A program made the position numbers and the translations under genes. Under the pieces are notes generated by a model. That model made no database searches and was not told the DNA's origin. It was given only the letters and a program-made list of their open reading frames with translations. Below, piece by piece: positions 14,663 through 22,753 of a stretch of DNA of 50,420 nucleotides; the first letter of the stretch is position 1, and each line of letters starts with the position of its first letter. Source of the DNA: Akkermansia muciniphila (GTDB taxonomy: Bacteria; Verrucomicrobiota; Verrucomicrobiia; Verrucomicrobiales; Akkermansiaceae); assembly GCA_945873305.1 (NCBI GenBank), contig CAMCCX010000008.1, positions 1-50,420 of the forward strand, written 5' to 3'.

Positions 14663-16126
14663 TCAATAGCCGATGATCAGCACGGTCGCCTTCTTCACGT
14701 CGTCCACCATCGCTTCGAATCTCTGCTCGTGGGTCTTCGCATCGGGCATTCCCTCGCTGGCCTCGGGGACGGCTTCGAGAAAGCCGAGCAGATAGCTGCT
14801 CTTCACCGCGTAGTTCACACTTTGCGCCAATGTGCCGCTGCTTTCCAGCGCGGCCTTTTGACTCAACTGCGCGGAGACGACGCCGACGACATTCCCGCGC
14901 TCATCGACCAAGGCCCCGCCCGAGTTCCCCGGCTGGACAGGCACACTGATCTGGAAATATCTCACATTGTCCTGTATCCCGGCCAGGCTCGAAATGTCGC
15001 CTTTGGAAAGTTTCGGCTCGAAACCTTGCAGTCCGATGTTGGGAAAACCCACCGTCGCCACCGTCGCCCCCAAGCGGGCGCTGCGGCTGCTCACGACGGG
15101 CAGCGCATCGAAAGTCCCGGTCACCTTGAGCAGCGCCAAATCCGAGGCGGCATCCACGCGGACCACCTCGGCATCCAACAAGCCTGCGGCGGTCTGGACG
15201 CGCACTTTGCCGCAGTCCTCCACCACGTGGTGATTGGTCACCAGATAGCCATTGCGCGTGATCAGGAAGCCGGTGCCAGTGGTCTTGGGGGCGTCTCCCG
15301 CTGCCGCAGCTTCCGGGTGGCGTTCGGCTCCTTGATCCGCCTCGCGATTTGCGTGCCTCGCTTCCCATTCCTGCGCCAAACGCTGGCCCTCTGCGCGCTG
15401 AGCGGGGGATAAGCGGCTCTCGGCAATCGAGACATTTGCCTTCCCCCCATGCCCTTGGGCGGCGGCGAGAAGAGCCCATTTGTAACCCTCGATTTCATTT
15501 TTCACCACGCCTTGTCCGTCGGCGTAGCGGAACCCGAGATTGAGTTGAGCGTAGGCATTTCCTTGCTCCGCCGCCTTGCGCCACCACTTCACGGCTTCGG
15601 CTTCATTCTTGGCCATGCCCTGTCCGGTGGCGTAGCAAGAGCCAAGGCAGTATTGTGCTTGAGCAAGCCCCTGCTCGGCAGCCTTGCGATACCACCTAGC
15701 TGCTTCAGCTTCCTCCTTCACAACGCCTTGTCCGTTGTCGTAGCGACTCCCGAGGCTGTATTGAGCGGCAGCAAGCCCCTGCTCAGCTGCCTTGCGATAC
15801 CATTTGACCGCTTCCACCTCGTCCTTGGTCACGCCCGTGCCATTTGCGTAACAGTCGCCAAGGAAGTATTGCGCTTGAGCATATCCCTGCTCAGCTGCCT
15901 TCCGAAAACATCTTACCGCTTCTGTCTCATCCTTCACCACACCGTTGCCATCGCGGTAGCAAATCCCGACGGTGCTTTGCGCTTGAGCATTTCCATGCTC
16001 AGCTTCCTTGCGCCATTTCGCAAATTCATCAGCTGAAACCTCTTGTCCGTGAGCCTGCGGACCACACAGGCAAAACACGGCTGCGATGACGGGGAGCAGA
16101 CAACGGCGGAATAAATTTAGCTGCAT
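14663..16126 (-). CDS. Secreted Sel1-repeat / trypsin-like serine protease
   Basis: The 487-aa envelope protein begins with a signal peptide (MQLNLFRRCLLPVIAAVFCL, cleavage after about AHG). Residues 35-230 hold five Sel1-like repeats of 36 residues (AVRCFRKAAEQGYAQAQYFL, then AVKWYRKAAEQG and so on), which bind protein partners. Residues 280-460 form a DegP/HtrA-type protease domain with a complete triad: His300 (VTNHHVVED), Asp329 (ASDLALLKV) and Ser402 (QPGNSGGAL). No PDZ domain follows; the tail FEAMVDDVKKATVLIIGY is short. The combination suggests a protease whose repeats recruit substrates. It is cargo of the integrative element. A 42-bp piece of its 3' end is duplicated at 13831. Confidence 0.9.
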   Translation of the reverse strand: MQLNLFRRCLLPVIAAVFCLCGPQAHGQEVSADEFAKWRKEAEHGNAQAQSTVGICYRDGNGVVKDETEAVRCFRKAAEQGYAQAQYFLGDCYANGTGVTKDEVEAVKWYRKAAEQGLAAAQYSLGSRYDNGQGVVKEEAEAARWYRKAAEQGLAQAQYCLGSCYATGQGMAKNEAEAVKWWRKAAEQGNAYAQLNLGFRYADGQGVVKNEIEGYKWALLAAAQGHGGKANVSIAESRLSPAQRAEGQRLAQEWEARHANREADQGAERHPEAAAAGDAPKTTGTGFLITRNGYLVTNHHVVEDCGKVRVQTAAGLLDAEVVRVDAASDLALLKVTGTFDALPVVSSRSARLGATVATVGFPNIGLQGFEPKLSKGDISSLAGIQDNVRYFQISVPVQPGNSGGALVDERGNVVGVVSAQLSQKAALESSGTLAQSVNYAVKSSYLLGFLEAVPEASEGMPDAKTHEQRFEAMVDDVKKATVLIIGY

Positions 16127-16964
16127 TATGCCAGGATCTAATGATCCGCCCGTTTGTTTGTAAAATCAAATCGCTTGCGGAACTGGTGGCATTGACGATA
16201 CCCACCGCGCTCACCATCATCCGAGCCTTCCTCGTCTGCCTGATTTTCTCCCTCCCGCTCCGCGCCAACCGCCAGTCCCGACTCGCCCAAAGAGGGATTT
16301 TTTTTCCGACCGGCAACCCATTCCAAGAATCATGAGTAATTTACTAAACATGCTAATAATAAGTAAGTTGCGATCTTTTCAGGGTGGTTGCTGGCAGGCA
16401 AGCGGAACCCGAAACCACGCTTTAGCCGCTGATCTTCGGCTCTCCAGAGCTGTTCCCGCCCTTCGATTTGAATTGTAGACAAACAAAGCAGGCCCCCGTT
16501 GCCGGATTTTTCAAGGGGCTGGGAATGGTTCCCGCTTCAACTGGGCCGCGAGAAGAGCAACCGCCCCCCCGGAGGCGTCGAATGAGCGGCCTTCTTGTGA
16601 CAAATCACCCTCCCAGCTGCCAATCCCACCGCTTGTCCCGCAGGCTCCCGGCCATGCCTCGCTCCCTCCTCGCTGTCCTGTTCTCCGTGCTGCCGCTCCA
16701 TGCGGACCCGACGAGGCTAGCGAGGGAGTCACGGCGCAAGCGATTCGTGGCTGAGATCCGGCCGCTCGTCACCGCTCAAAATTGAGGAGCTCGACAAACA
16801 CCCGGCACCGAGGCGGCAGAGAATCAATTAACGCAACTTTATTGCGATGGTTGGACGCGACTCCGACCAGATTTCCTCTACTGCCGAAAGACCCAAAAAA
16901 TAAACTAGGCCACACTTTAGGACACGTCGGAGACAACGGATTCTCTTAACTCTTTGAAAATAAG
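16127..16964. other. 838 bases at the right end of the element without a confident gene
   Basis: No frame here has family support. The best candidate is a short plus-strand frame from ATG 16654 to 16785 (MPRSLLAVLFSVLPLHADPT, then FVAEIRPLVTAQN), which looks like a signal peptide followed by the 'EIRPL' start of Planctomycetes-type cytochrome proteins; it would be a 5' fragment only. An AT-rich patch lies at 16331-16380. TAGGACAC at 16918-16925 matches 9908-9915 near the other end of the element. Confidence 0.4.
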
Positions 16965-16966
16965 AG

Positions 16967-17042
16967 TGGTGGAGCGTAGCGGATTCGAACCGCTGACCCC
17001 TTGCATGCCATGCAAGTGCTCTACCAACTGAGCTAACGCCCC
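16967..17042 (-). tRNA. tRNA-Ala (anticodon GGC), integration target
   Basis: The minus strand reads from GGGGCGT at 17042 to ACGCTCC-A-CCA at 16967. The seven acceptor pairs hold (one G-T), the D-arm contains AGCTCAGTTGG, the anticodon stem CTTGC/GCAAG encloses ATGGCAT (anticodon GGC), and the T-arm contains GGTTCGAATCC. CCA is encoded. Its 3' half (16967-16996) lies in the 32-bp repeat of the integrated element, so the tRNA was rebuilt intact on insertion. Confidence 0.96.
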
Positions 17043-17140
17043 TTTCGGGTGGGGCGGAGGTTTATTCGCGGACCTCCGGGTGAGCAAGACGATTTTTGGA
17101 AATTTTCGCGATTTCCGGGTTTTGCCGCGCTTGCGATCAT

Positions 17141-17965
17141 TCAGCGCCTGCGGCGGAGGAGGACCAGCAATCCGATCCCGCCGAGGAGGGCCGATCTGGG
17201 CTCGGGGACCACGCCGTTGGTGCCGAGGTTGCCGATGGGGTCAACGGTGAAACGTCCCATCAAGGTCGCCCGGCCTTGGGTTCCCTCGAAAACGTGGAAT
17301 TGTTCCGGGGTGGAGAGCGTGCCGTCGATGGTGTCCTGGTCCACTTTGAATGTCAGTTCGAGGTAGTATTGGTTGCCTGAGGAATCCTTGAAATTGAGCG
17401 GCGCGGCAAGGTTGCTGAGCCTGACGATATCGGCGCTTTCGGCGGGATCATTGGTGTTAGTGGTGTTGACCAACTTGTTTCCGAAGACCGCCGAGATCGG
17501 GTCCAGGCCGAGCGGTTGGGAAAAGCTCAGGGTCATCGCAAGATCCACCCATGACGCGCCGCTGTCGCCTTTGATCGTGCCGTTGCGGTAATAGAGGTAT
17601 CCCAGATTGAAGCTGGTTTCGGCCACCGCGTTGCTGACGGAGAGCGGCTGGAACCAGAGGGCGCTGGGATGGGCGTAGTCGGAGGTGGACGATGGTGTGC
17701 CCCATTGAAAGGCGGCCGCTCCGCTCGGGCCAGTGGAATTCAGTTGGGTCGGGGCGTCTGTGAGATCGAAGCCGGATCGATAGCCGTTGGTCAGGTCGTT
17801 GTCGGTGATCAGGATGCTGTTGTAGCTCTCGGCCGTGCCGTTGAGGAACGAGCCGTCGATCGAAAACCCGAGCGAGCTGGGTAGATTCTGAGCGGCCGCA
17901 TATTGAGACGGAGCGATGGTGCAGAGCATTGCCACAGTGGCAATGAAACCGGGGAGGTGTTTCAT
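17141..17965 (-). CDS. PEP-CTERM-anchored secreted protein (choice-of-anchor-type domain)
   Basis: The 274-aa protein has an N-terminal signal peptide (MKHLPGFIATVAMLCTIAPS, Ala-rich cleavage region) and ends VVPEPRSALLGGIGLLVLLR plus a run of Arg. That is the PEP-CTERM sorting signal: VPEP, a transmembrane helix and a basic tail, processed by exosortase/EpsH. The middle is a beta-rich domain (LPSSLGFSIDGSFLNGTAES; later LDPISAVFGNKLVNTTNT) of the type annotated as choice-of-anchor, found only beside sorting signals. It is probably exported and released or retained in exopolysaccharide. The exosortase itself is not in the window. It is transcribed away from the Nudix gene, with a perfect palindrome in between. 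Confidence 0.88.
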   Translation of the reverse strand: MKHLPGFIATVAMLCTIAPSQYAAAQNLPSSLGFSIDGSFLNGTAESYNSILITDNDLTNGYRSGFDLTDAPTQLNSTGPSGAAAFQWGTPSSTSDYAHPSALWFQPLSVSNAVAETSFNLGYLYYRNGTIKGDSGASWVDLAMTLSFSQPLGLDPISAVFGNKLVNTTNTNDPAESADIVRLSNLAAPLNFKDSSGNQYYLELTFKVDQDTIDGTLSTPEQFHVFEGTQGRATLMGRFTVDPIGNLGTNGVVPEPRSALLGGIGLLVLLRRRR

Positions 17966-18046
17966 AAAATGGGGGATGGGGATTGTCCTAAGGCGGGGTG
18001 ACCTGCTGACAGATGGAGAATGTCACAAAATCGGCCATTAGGAATC

Positions 18047-18058
18047 ACGTGATCACGT
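18047..18058. promoter_or_regulatory. Perfect palindrome between divergent PEP-CTERM and Nudix genes
   Basis: ACGTGATCACGT is a perfect 12-base dyad and can also be read as two TCACGT words. It sits 82 bases from the PEP-CTERM start and 86 from the Nudix start, so a dimeric regulator could control both. Binding is inferred. Confidence 0.4.
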
Positions 18059-18143
18059 AACCTCAACATGTCCGTATGATTTAGCGTTCCAATCTTCTCG
18101 ATGAGGGCTTGGCGAAGCGCGGCGGATAATTATTCTCCCGCGC

Positions 18144-18770
18144 ATGTCGAAGTATTCTGGAGAGGAAGTGTTGGTGGTGCCGCGCGCGTTGTTGGATGAA
18201 ATCGGGGCGTTTGAGGGAATCCAAACGACGGGGCTGGATGCCGCGGTCGGGCGTTTGCTTGATCCTGCGAACCACTTTTTCATGGACCGGGCGGAGGCGG
18301 AAAACGACCCGAGCCACAAGCAGTTGATCCCCTATTGCATCTTTCGTTGTGGCGACCGCATCCTTCACTACACCCGCGGCAAATCTGGCGGCGAAAGCCG
18401 GCTTTACGCGAAGATTTCCGTCGGCGTGGGCGGTCATGTGAACCCGGTCGATACCGGAGGCGGCCGCACGGGATCAGACGCCTATCATGCGGCGGTGACT
18501 CGTGAAATCGAGGAGGAGCTCGATCTCCCCGAGGAGCATGAGCACCGGATCATCGCCTTGCTCAATGATGAGTCCAATCCGGTGGGTCAGGTCCACTTGG
18601 GCATCGTTCACGTGGTGAATCTGAAATCCGACGCGGTGACTTCGCGGGAGGACGCGCTCACGGATCTGGGCTTCACGCCGCTTGCCGATCTTAACAGCGC
18701 TCTGTTCGACCGTCTGGAAACGTGGTCCCAATTCTGCATCCGGCATCTGTCGGAAGCCGGGGCCGAGTAG
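18144..18770 (+). CDS. Nudix-family hydrolase
   Basis: The 208-aa cytoplasmic protein is predicted to cleave a nucleoside-diphosphate-linked or similar phosphoanhydride; the substrate is unknown. The Nudix box spans 106-128: Gly106, then Asp112 in place of the usual first Glu, AYHAAVTREIEEELDL with Arg120-Glu121 and the metal-binding Glu124-Glu125, and Asp127 where Gly is usual. The core strand KISVGVGGHVNP precedes it. An N-terminal part of about 60 residues (VLVVPRALLDEIGAFEG) is shared by phosphoesterase-type Nudix proteins. ATG 18144 gives the complete N-terminus. The slightly altered box keeps the catalytic REx2EE residues, so activity is still likely. The glgA gene follows after 122 bases. 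Confidence 0.88.
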   Translation: MSKYSGEEVLVVPRALLDEIGAFEGIQTTGLDAAVGRLLDPANHFFMDRAEAENDPSHKQLIPYCIFRCGDRILHYTRGKSGGESRLYAKISVGVGGHVNPVDTGGGRTGSDAYHAAVTREIEEELDLPEEHEHRIIALLNDESNPVGQVHLGIVHVVNLKSDAVTSREDALTDLGFTPLADLNSALFDRLETWSQFCIRHLSEAGAE

Positions 18771-18892
18771 CGCTTCCACGCGGCCGAAACGCGAAAATAA
18801 ATCGGGAATTCGGAAAGATTGGGTTGGCGGTCTTTTGGAAATCCCGGCATCATCGCTGCGGATAGAGTCATAGCCCTGAATTTCCCTCCCCG

Positions 18893-20473
18893 ATGCCAGC
18901 CAAGACCAAGCCCGCCAAGCCAAGAATCCTCATTGTCACGCCGGAGATCACCTATTTGCCCTCGGGTATGGGGAACATGGCGCAGCGGATGTCGGCGAAG
19001 GCGGGCGGCTTGGCGGATGTCTCCGCATCGCTTGTTTCCGCGCTTTTTGAGCTGGGTGCGGACGTCCACGTGGCGATGCCGAACTACCGGCGGATGTTCC
19101 ATGGCGACATTTTCAGTCTGCACGAGAAGGAGCTTCGGAAATACCACGAAGTCCTGCCAGAGGCGCACATCCACCTGGCGGAGGACCGGATTTTTTACTA
19201 TCGCGACGAGGTTTACAGCAATCATTCCGACGAATCGATGCGGATCGCGTTGGTGTTCCAGCGCGAGCTGATCAACCACATCGTGCCGCGCGTGATGCCG
19301 GATTTGATTCACTGCAACGACTGGATGACCGCCCTGATTCCGGCGATGGCCCGGCGCCGCGGCATCAAGTGCTTGTTCACCGTGCACAACATCCACACCC
19401 GCCAAGTGTCGCTGGCGCGCGTCGAGGAGGCGGGGATCGATGCGGCCGAGTTCTGGATGAATTTGTATTTCACCGGTCCGCCGGCCAACTATGACCACGC
19501 CCGCTCACATGTGCCGGTGGATCTTCTGACGTCCGGGATTTTCGCCGCCCACTACATCAACACGGTGAGCCCGCGCTTCCTCTGGGAAATCGTCGAGGGC
19601 TGGCACTCGGTGGTGCCTGACTCCGTGCGCGCCGAGCTGCGCGCCAAGTATGCGGCCGGATGTTCCGCCGGGATTCTCAACGCGCCGGACGTTTCCTACA
19701 ATCCACTAACGGATGACGCGCTGGCCCGGAATTTCGGCGTCGCGGATTTCGCCGAAGGCAAGGCGGCTAACAAACTCGCCCTCCAGCGTGAACTCCAGCT
19801 CAAGCAGGACGTCAACGCGCCGATCTTCTTCTGGCCGTCCCGCCTCGACCCGGTCCAAAAAGGACCCCAGCTGCTCACGGAAATCCTCCACAGCCTGATC
19901 TCGGATTACTGGGATCAGGACTTGCAGGTGGTCATCGTCGCGAATGGTCCGCACCAGCACTGGATCGACAAGATCGTCTCGGCGTTCGATCTGCGCGAGC
20001 GGGTGGCGATCGTCGATTTCGAAGAGCGGCTTTCCCGTCTCGCCTACGCCGCCTCGGATTTCATGCTGATGCCTTCGTTGTTCGAGCCATGCGGGCTGCC
20101 GCAGATGACGTCGCCGCTTTATGGATCGCTGCCGGTGGTGCATTCGACCGGCGGGCTTTACGACACGGTTCACCCGCTGGATGTCGAGGGCTCGACGGGC
20201 AACGGTTTCCGTTTCGACCACTACAATGCGGGAGCGTTCCGCTGGGCGATCGACCAAGCCATGGAATTTTACGCGCGGCCGCAAGAAATCCGCGACCGGG
20301 AAATTCGCCGCGTGATGATCGAGAGCGAGCAGGAATTCAGCCACAAGGAGGTGGCCCGCCGCTACATCAACATTTACGAGGAGATGCTCGCGCGGCCATT
20401 AGTCGAGAAGGAGTCCGGCGAGTTCATCAAGTCGATCGCCGAGAGCTTGGTCGAAAATCCGGTGAAAGCCTGA
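18893..20473 (+). CDS. glgA: Glycogen (starch) synthase, GT5
   Basis: This enzyme transfers glucose from ADP-glucose (or UDP-glucose) to the non-reducing end of alpha-1,4-glucan. The 526-aa product has the GT5 N-terminal strand PRILIVTPEITYLPS and the substrate loop SAKAGGLADVSASLVSAL, equivalent to the K-T-G-G-L loop. DLIHCNDWMTALIP and FTVHNIHTRQ follow, and in the C-terminal Rossmann domain WPSRLDPVQKGPQLLTE and LMPSLFEPCGLPQMTSPLYG, with the two glutamates and Cys/Gly loop of the retaining site. STGGLYDTVHP completes the donor site. ATG 18893 gives a Lys-rich nine-residue leader before the first strand. No other glycogen gene is adjacent. Confidence 0.94.
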   Translation: MPAKTKPAKPRILIVTPEITYLPSGMGNMAQRMSAKAGGLADVSASLVSALFELGADVHVAMPNYRRMFHGDIFSLHEKELRKYHEVLPEAHIHLAEDRIFYYRDEVYSNHSDESMRIALVFQRELINHIVPRVMPDLIHCNDWMTALIPAMARRRGIKCLFTVHNIHTRQVSLARVEEAGIDAAEFWMNLYFTGPPANYDHARSHVPVDLLTSGIFAAHYINTVSPRFLWEIVEGWHSVVPDSVRAELRAKYAAGCSAGILNAPDVSYNPLTDDALARNFGVADFAEGKAANKLALQRELQLKQDVNAPIFFWPSRLDPVQKGPQLLTEILHSLISDYWDQDLQVVIVANGPHQHWIDKIVSAFDLRERVAIVDFEERLSRLAYAASDFMLMPSLFEPCGLPQMTSPLYGSLPVVHSTGGLYDTVHPLDVEGSTGNGFRFDHYNAGAFRWAIDQAMEFYARPQEIRDREIRRVMIESEQEFSHKEVARRYINIYEEMLARPLVEKESGEFIKSIAESLVENPVKA

Positions 20474-20487
20474 TCCGGCGGCGCGGC

Positions 20488-21444
20488 CTACTGACGCGCC
20501 ACGTTGCTCTGCCACAGAGACGACTGCGGCACGTCGTTCGGCCGGCAAATGACGATGCCGGCGTGCTTGGAGGCGCCGTTGACGTAATCGGTGATCGGCC
20601 GGTCGATCACCGTCATCCGCCCCTTTTCAGTGTCGGAAGTCGCATGGGCGAAATAAGCCCGGTCCCGCAGCCTGATGATCAGCCCGACGTGCGAAGTGTA
20701 GCCGCCGGGACCATGTGTGGTGATGGCGCAGATATCGCCGTTTTGCAGGTATTTCTCCGCGTTGCGAACTTTGGATTTGGGGACGTGATAGACCGGCAGG
20801 TCCGAGACTTGCGCCTCGATTTTTCCCATCGGCTCGATCAGCGAGGGATTCGAGCGCAGGTAGCGGTAGGCCTTCCACTGCACGGTCATTTCCTTGATCT
20901 CGCGCCGGATTTTCTGGGCGCCGGAAATCCGCGAAGTGATGTTAGTGGCATAGCCGCGGCGCTGGTTGTCGTGGAAAACCTCTTCGAGGTGATGCATCCG
21001 GCTCAGGTAGTCCCCGGTGCAGACCCCGCCGCGGTAGCGCTCGATTTCCACCATGTGCAGCAGGTCCTGCGGCTTGTAGGGCGCGGGCTTGTAGCGGAGC
21101 ATCCGGGCCAGAGCCAGCGAGTTTTCATAATACGTCCAGCAGTCCATGCCCTTGAGATTGGCCACCGGCGACTCGGTCCGGTCATCGACCTCCAGCGTGT
21201 AATTCACATAAGGCGTGCCCACCAGTTCGCGGGCCACGCGGATGGTCCGCTCGCCAAGCGGGAGGTTGCGCCAGTTCTCACGCTCCGCCTTGGCGACGAT
21301 GGCGTGGAATTTCGACTCGCCTTGAAACACCGTCGCGAGCGGCAAGCGCGGACCGGATGGCGGCGGGACCGGCTTCTGCGCGAGCGCTCCTTGATAGGGA
21401 AATGCGGTCAATGCGAGCAGCAGGCCGATCGTTCTCAAATTCAT
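20488..21444 (-). CDS. DUF1460 family, N-acetylmuramoyl-L-alanine amidase-like secreted protein
   Basis: The 318-aa exported protein has a signal peptide (MNLRTIGLLLALTAFPYQGA, cleavage after ALA). The DUF1460 fold resembles NlpC/P60 cysteine peptidases. VARELVGTPYVNYTLEVDD comes first, then GMDCWTYYENSLALARM, where Cys102 fits the nucleophile, and GGYTSHVGLIIRLRDRAYFA, with the catalytic His. A final MTVIDRPITDYVNG strand matches the family. Members are thought to act on cell-wall peptides. It converges with glgA, 14 bases away, and is followed upstream on the same strand by rnhA. Confidence 0.88.
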   Translation of the reverse strand: MNLRTIGLLLALTAFPYQGALAQKPVPPPSGPRLPLATVFQGESKFHAIVAKAERENWRNLPLGERTIRVARELVGTPYVNYTLEVDDRTESPVANLKGMDCWTYYENSLALARMLRYKPAPYKPQDLLHMVEIERYRGGVCTGDYLSRMHHLEEVFHDNQRRGYATNITSRISGAQKIRREIKEMTVQWKAYRYLRSNPSLIEPMGKIEAQVSDLPVYHVPKSKVRNAEKYLQNGDICAITTHGPGGYTSHVGLIIRLRDRAYFAHATSDTEKGRMTVIDRPITDYVNGASKHAGIVICRPNDVPQSSLWQSNVARQ

Positions 21445-21502
21445 GGATCACCCTTAGCCGAATTTCCAAACGGAGCAAAGTGAACATTCGTGGAAATCCA
21501 GA

Positions 21503-21976
21503 TCAACTCCGCGAGGCCTCGAATCCGGCGTCTTCCAGCAGATTCCTGCCCGCCACCGCGAGGTTCGCCAGCTCGTCGCAGCGCTCGTTTTCGGCGTGGC
21601 CGGCATGGCCTTTCACCCAGCGCCAATCGATCTTGTGCGACCCGATCGCCCCCAGCAGCAACAGCCACAAATCCTGGTTTTTCACCGGCTTCTTGTCCGC
21701 CGTCTGCCAGCCGCGCCGCTTCCAGCCGTCGATCCATTTCTTGGAAATCGCATCGATCAGGTATTTCGAATCCGAGTGCAACTCCACCTCGCAAGGCTCG
21801 CTCAGGCTCTCCAGCGCCGCGATCGCCGCCCGCAGTTCCATCCGGTTGTTAGTCGTCAGCCGATACCCGGCGGAAAGCTCCTTGCGGTGCTTCCCGCAAA
21901 CCATCACCGAGCCGTATCCGCCCGGTCCCGGGTTTCCCTTGCAGCCACCATCGGTATGAATAATCACGCGCCTCAT
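21503..21976 (-). CDS. rnhA: Ribonuclease HI
   Basis: This enzyme degrades the RNA strand of RNA-DNA hybrids, for example Okazaki primers and R-loops. The 157-aa protein begins [20 protein letters not shown]. The four catalytic acids are Asp9 (HTDGG), Glu47 (NNRMELRA), Asp69 (HSDSKYLID) and Asp134 (ERCDELAN), and [10 protein letters not shown] carries the conserved His loop. The handle region ([20 protein letters not shown]) is of the E. coli type. I start at ATG 21976; an earlier in-frame start would add 13 residues unlike the family. Confidence 0.96.
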   Translation of the reverse strand: MRRVIIHTDGGCKGNPGPGGYGSVMVCGKHRKELSAGYRLTTNNRMELRAAIAALESLSEPCEVELHSDSKYLIDAISKKWIDGWKRRGWQTADKKPVKNQDLWLLLLGAIGSHKIDWRWVKGHAGHAENERCDELANLAVAGRNLLEDAGFEASRS

Positions 21977-22189
21977 GAGCGGCGGAGGGTGCGGCAATTT
22001 CGCGCGGCATGACAAGCCGCTTCATTTTTCCTCAAACTTTTTTCTAAGGAAATCCCGCCATCCGTGTCTTCATCACGTAAAGCATGAGCCCGTCCCCGCC
22101 GAATCATGGAAACCCGAACCGCCTGCGCCCGCTCCACGGCTGAAATCCGGCGTGCTCCGGTCATTTCCATCCGCCCGCCGCACCTACCC

Positions 22190-22696
22190 ATGGAGCCCAA
22201 ACCCACACTCCGCCAGGTCTTCGACGCGGAGGAATCCGTGCTGCTCCGCTACGCCCACGGCCTGCTCGGCCAGCGCGAGACCGCGGAAGACATCGTTCAG
22301 GACGCCTTCCTCAAACTCCACGCCCACTGGGAAGAAGTCACCCATCCGCGGGCCTGGCTCTTCCGCTGCACCCGCAATCTCGCCCTCAGCCACCTCCGCG
22401 ACCACAAGCGCGAAACTCCCATGGACCCCGGCCGCGAGTGGGAAAGCCCGACTCCCGATCCCGAGCAAGCCCTCGGCAAACTCGAAGCCATCGGCACCCT
22501 CCAGCTCCTCGTCGCCGAGCTCCACGAAGACGACCGCGCCCTCATTTCCCTCAAGTACCACGACGGCCTCAAATACGACCAGATCAGCCAGCGCACCGGC
22601 CTCTCGGTTGGCAACGTCGGCTACAAACTCCACCACGCCCTGCGAAATTTAGCTGACTCCCTCCGCCGCCTCGGCGTGGAAAGCCCGGAGGGCTGA
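22190..22696 (+). CDS. ECF-type RNA polymerase sigma factor
   Basis: The 168-aa sigma-70 factor has regions 2 and 4 only. Region 2 is LLRYAHGLLGQRETAEDIVQ followed by DAFLKLHAHWEEVTHPRAWL and FRCTRNLALSHLRDHKRE. Region 4 is LHEDDRALISLKYHDGLKYD then QISQRTGLSVGNVGYKLHHA, a clear helix-turn-helix. I prefer ATG 22190 (MEPKPTLRQVFDAEESV); ATG 22106 would add 28 residues of unconserved sequence. It is followed 57 bases later by a membrane protein with an anti-sigma-like N-terminus, the usual pairing, so the sigma factor is probably held at the membrane until a signal arrives. The regulon may include the giant envelope genes downstream. Confidence 0.92.
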   Translation: MEPKPTLRQVFDAEESVLLRYAHGLLGQRETAEDIVQDAFLKLHAHWEEVTHPRAWLFRCTRNLALSHLRDHKRETPMDPGREWESPTPDPEQALGKLEAIGTLQLLVAELHEDDRALISLKYHDGLKYDQISQRTGLSVGNVGYKLHHALRNLADSLRRLGVESPEG

Positions 22697-22753
22697 TCTC
22701 TACCAGATCAACAATCAAAAATTCTCAATCAACAATCGTCAATCCCTCTTCAA
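22697..22753. repeat. AT-rich ATCAACAATC-type repeats between sigma and anti-sigma-like genes
   Basis: The words TCAACAATC, TCAATCAACAATC and GTCAATCC follow one another with little other sequence, giving a 50-base AT-rich patch in an otherwise GC-rich operon. It resembles a dispersed short repeat rather than a regulatory site. Confidence 0.5.

Larger units (their letters stand above)
9792..16996. mobile_element. Integrative element inserted in tRNA-Ala(GGC)
   Basis: Identical 32-bp sequences lie at 9792-9823 and 16965-16996. The right copy is the 3' end of an intact tRNA-Ala gene; the left copy is that 3' end alone, with no tRNA 5' half after it. Just inside the left copy is a tyrosine recombinase gene with all catalytic residues. 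This is the standard footprint of site-specific integration into a tRNA 3' end. Contents: the recombinase, two unknown proteins, a small HTH protein and a RecA/RepA-like ATPase in one operon, then a lipoprotein and a Sel1/trypsin-like protease on the other strand. I see no conjugation, capsid or terminase genes, so it would be a non-self-transmissible or satellite-type element. Confidence 0.88.

Noticed and set aside
16141-16335. 64-codon plus-strand frame with a hydrophobic centre next to the protease gene
   Set aside because: It starts in the protease promoter region, has no ribosome-binding signal or family pattern and is too short to support.
20089-21483. 464-codon plus-strand frame across the end of glgA and the DUF1460 gene
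   Set aside because: It overlaps two well-supported genes and has no coherent domain.
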